A stretch of DNA of 24,324 nt, taken from contig DFGM01000027.1 of assembly GCA_002371755.1 (NCBI GenBank), positions 1 to 24,324 on the forward strand, given 5' to 3'. This DNA comes from Verrucomicrobia bacterium UBA3750 (GTDB taxonomy: Bacteria > Verrucomicrobiota > Kiritimatiellia > RFP12 > UBA1067). Below, one piece after another: positions 24,009 to 24,324 of the stretch; position 1 is the first letter of the stretch, and every line of letters begins with the position of its first letter. The position numbers were made by a program, and so were the translations under genes. A model generated the notes under the pieces. That model ran no database searches, was not told the DNA's origin, and worked only from the letters and a program-made list of their open reading frames with translations.

Positions 24009-24221
24009 TCAGGCGCCGCGCTTGGCGACGAGCTTCTTGACGACCGCCGGGCGCTGCACGAGAACGCGCACTTCCTCGTCGCCCATGGTCTTGACATCAT
24101 CTTCCTTCATCCCGAACTTGACGAGACGAGCGCGCTGTGCCTTGCCCTTCCTGGCCTTGCCGGCCGGTGTCTTGCACGGACGCACGTGCGATTCTTTTCT
24201 GAGTGTACGACCTGTACCCAT
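24009..24221 (-). CDS. Small basic protein, possibly ribosome-associated
   Basis: 70 residues, rich in Lys and Arg, with a basic N-terminal half (MGTGRTLRKESHVRPCKTPA, then GKARKGKAQRARLVKFGM) and a more mixed second half (KEDDVKTMGDEEVRVLVQRP). It resembles small basic proteins of PVC bacteria that contain a QRxRLxxxGM helix, but I cannot give an established function. It is not an obvious member of the L or S ribosomal families. AAGGG eight bases before ATG 24221 and an excellent promoter 31 bases upstream suggest high expression. Being first in an operon with prmA and nusB points to translation or RNA binding, by inference. Confidence 0.75.
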   Translation of the reverse strand: MGTGRTLRKESHVRPCKTPAGKARKGKAQRARLVKFGMKEDDVKTMGDEEVRVLVQRPAVVKKLVAKRGA

Positions 24222-24258
24222 TTGTTCTGCCCTTCTTTCTTGGTGAAAAAGTGTGTGT

Positions 24259-24288
24259 ATTATACCATATATCCCCTCGCAGGGTCAA
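24259..24288 (-). promoter_or_regulatory. Promoter for the small basic protein-prmA-nusB-rib operon
   Basis: TTGACC (24283-24288) and TATAAT (24259-24264), both read on the minus strand, are 18 bases apart, with TGG directly before the -10. This is the best promoter in the window. The predicted start is near 24252, giving a 31-base leader. The remaining bases to the right edge hold no gene that I can see. Confidence 0.65.
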
Positions 24289-24324
24289 GTGGGTATGTAG
24301 CTGGAATATCCCCACCTTTGCAAA

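Overview
The window reads as a stretch of a GC-rich bacterial chromosome (base composition judged by eye, not computed). It probably comes from the PVC superphylum, with a Kiritimatiellota or Lentisphaerota/Verrucomicrobiota-like polysaccharide degrader the most likely source. This is an inference from the gene mix: secreted GH5 and PL10 enzymes with KduI/KduD and a DUF4861-like protein, a large prepilin-like protein, a small basic protein upstream of prmA, and sigma70-type extended -10 promoters (TGnTATAAT) rather than the Bacteroidetes-type -7 box. No rRNA, tRNA, CRISPR array, insertion sequence or phage gene was seen, and no gene-free stretch exceeds 300 bases.

Plus strand, 1-7642. The end of an unidentified gene overlaps a Sec-exported GH5 glycanase. 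A Tat-exported protein follows that fuses a calcineurin-like metallophosphoesterase to an endonuclease/exonuclease/phosphatase domain. Next come a 50-codon relic resembling sigma-factor region 4 and an extended -10 promoter. That promoter drives mrp (Fe-S/P-loop ATPase), uppP (undecaprenyl diphosphatase) and a divergent NAD+-type DNA ligase.

Minus strand, 7654-12770. This is a pectin/oligogalacturonate block, in transcription order: PL10 pectate lyase, a GatC-like PTS EIIC permease with no EIIA or EIIB nearby, a DUF4861-like exported protein, kduI and kduD. EIIC, the DUF4861-like gene and kduI are joined by ATGA overlaps. The likely logic is that PL10 cuts pectate outside the cytoplasm, the permease may import a product, and KduI plus KduD convert 5-keto-4-deoxyuronate to 2-keto-3-deoxygluconate. 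The later steps (KDG kinase and aldolase) and unsaturated-galacturonyl hydrolases are not in the window.

Minus strand, 12850-19332. A parvulin-type prolyl isomerase has its own, apparently almost leaderless, promoter. Upstream of it lies a block of a STAS antagonist, a membrane sensor fused to a PP2C phosphatase and a HATPase (a compact partner-switching module), a prepilin-like protein and uvrB.

Minus strand, 19461-24221. A housekeeping operon: small basic protein, prmA, nusB, ribD, ribE, manA-like isomerase and a purine-type phosphoribosyltransferase, with junctions that are overlapping or only a few bases wide. It starts from a clear extended -10 promoter near the right edge.

The most interesting points are the orphan EIIC in the pectin operon, the double phosphoesterase fusion, the self-contained partner switch, the variant DNA ligase, and a promoter family whose -10 to start-codon distances predict two nearly leaderless mRNAs.
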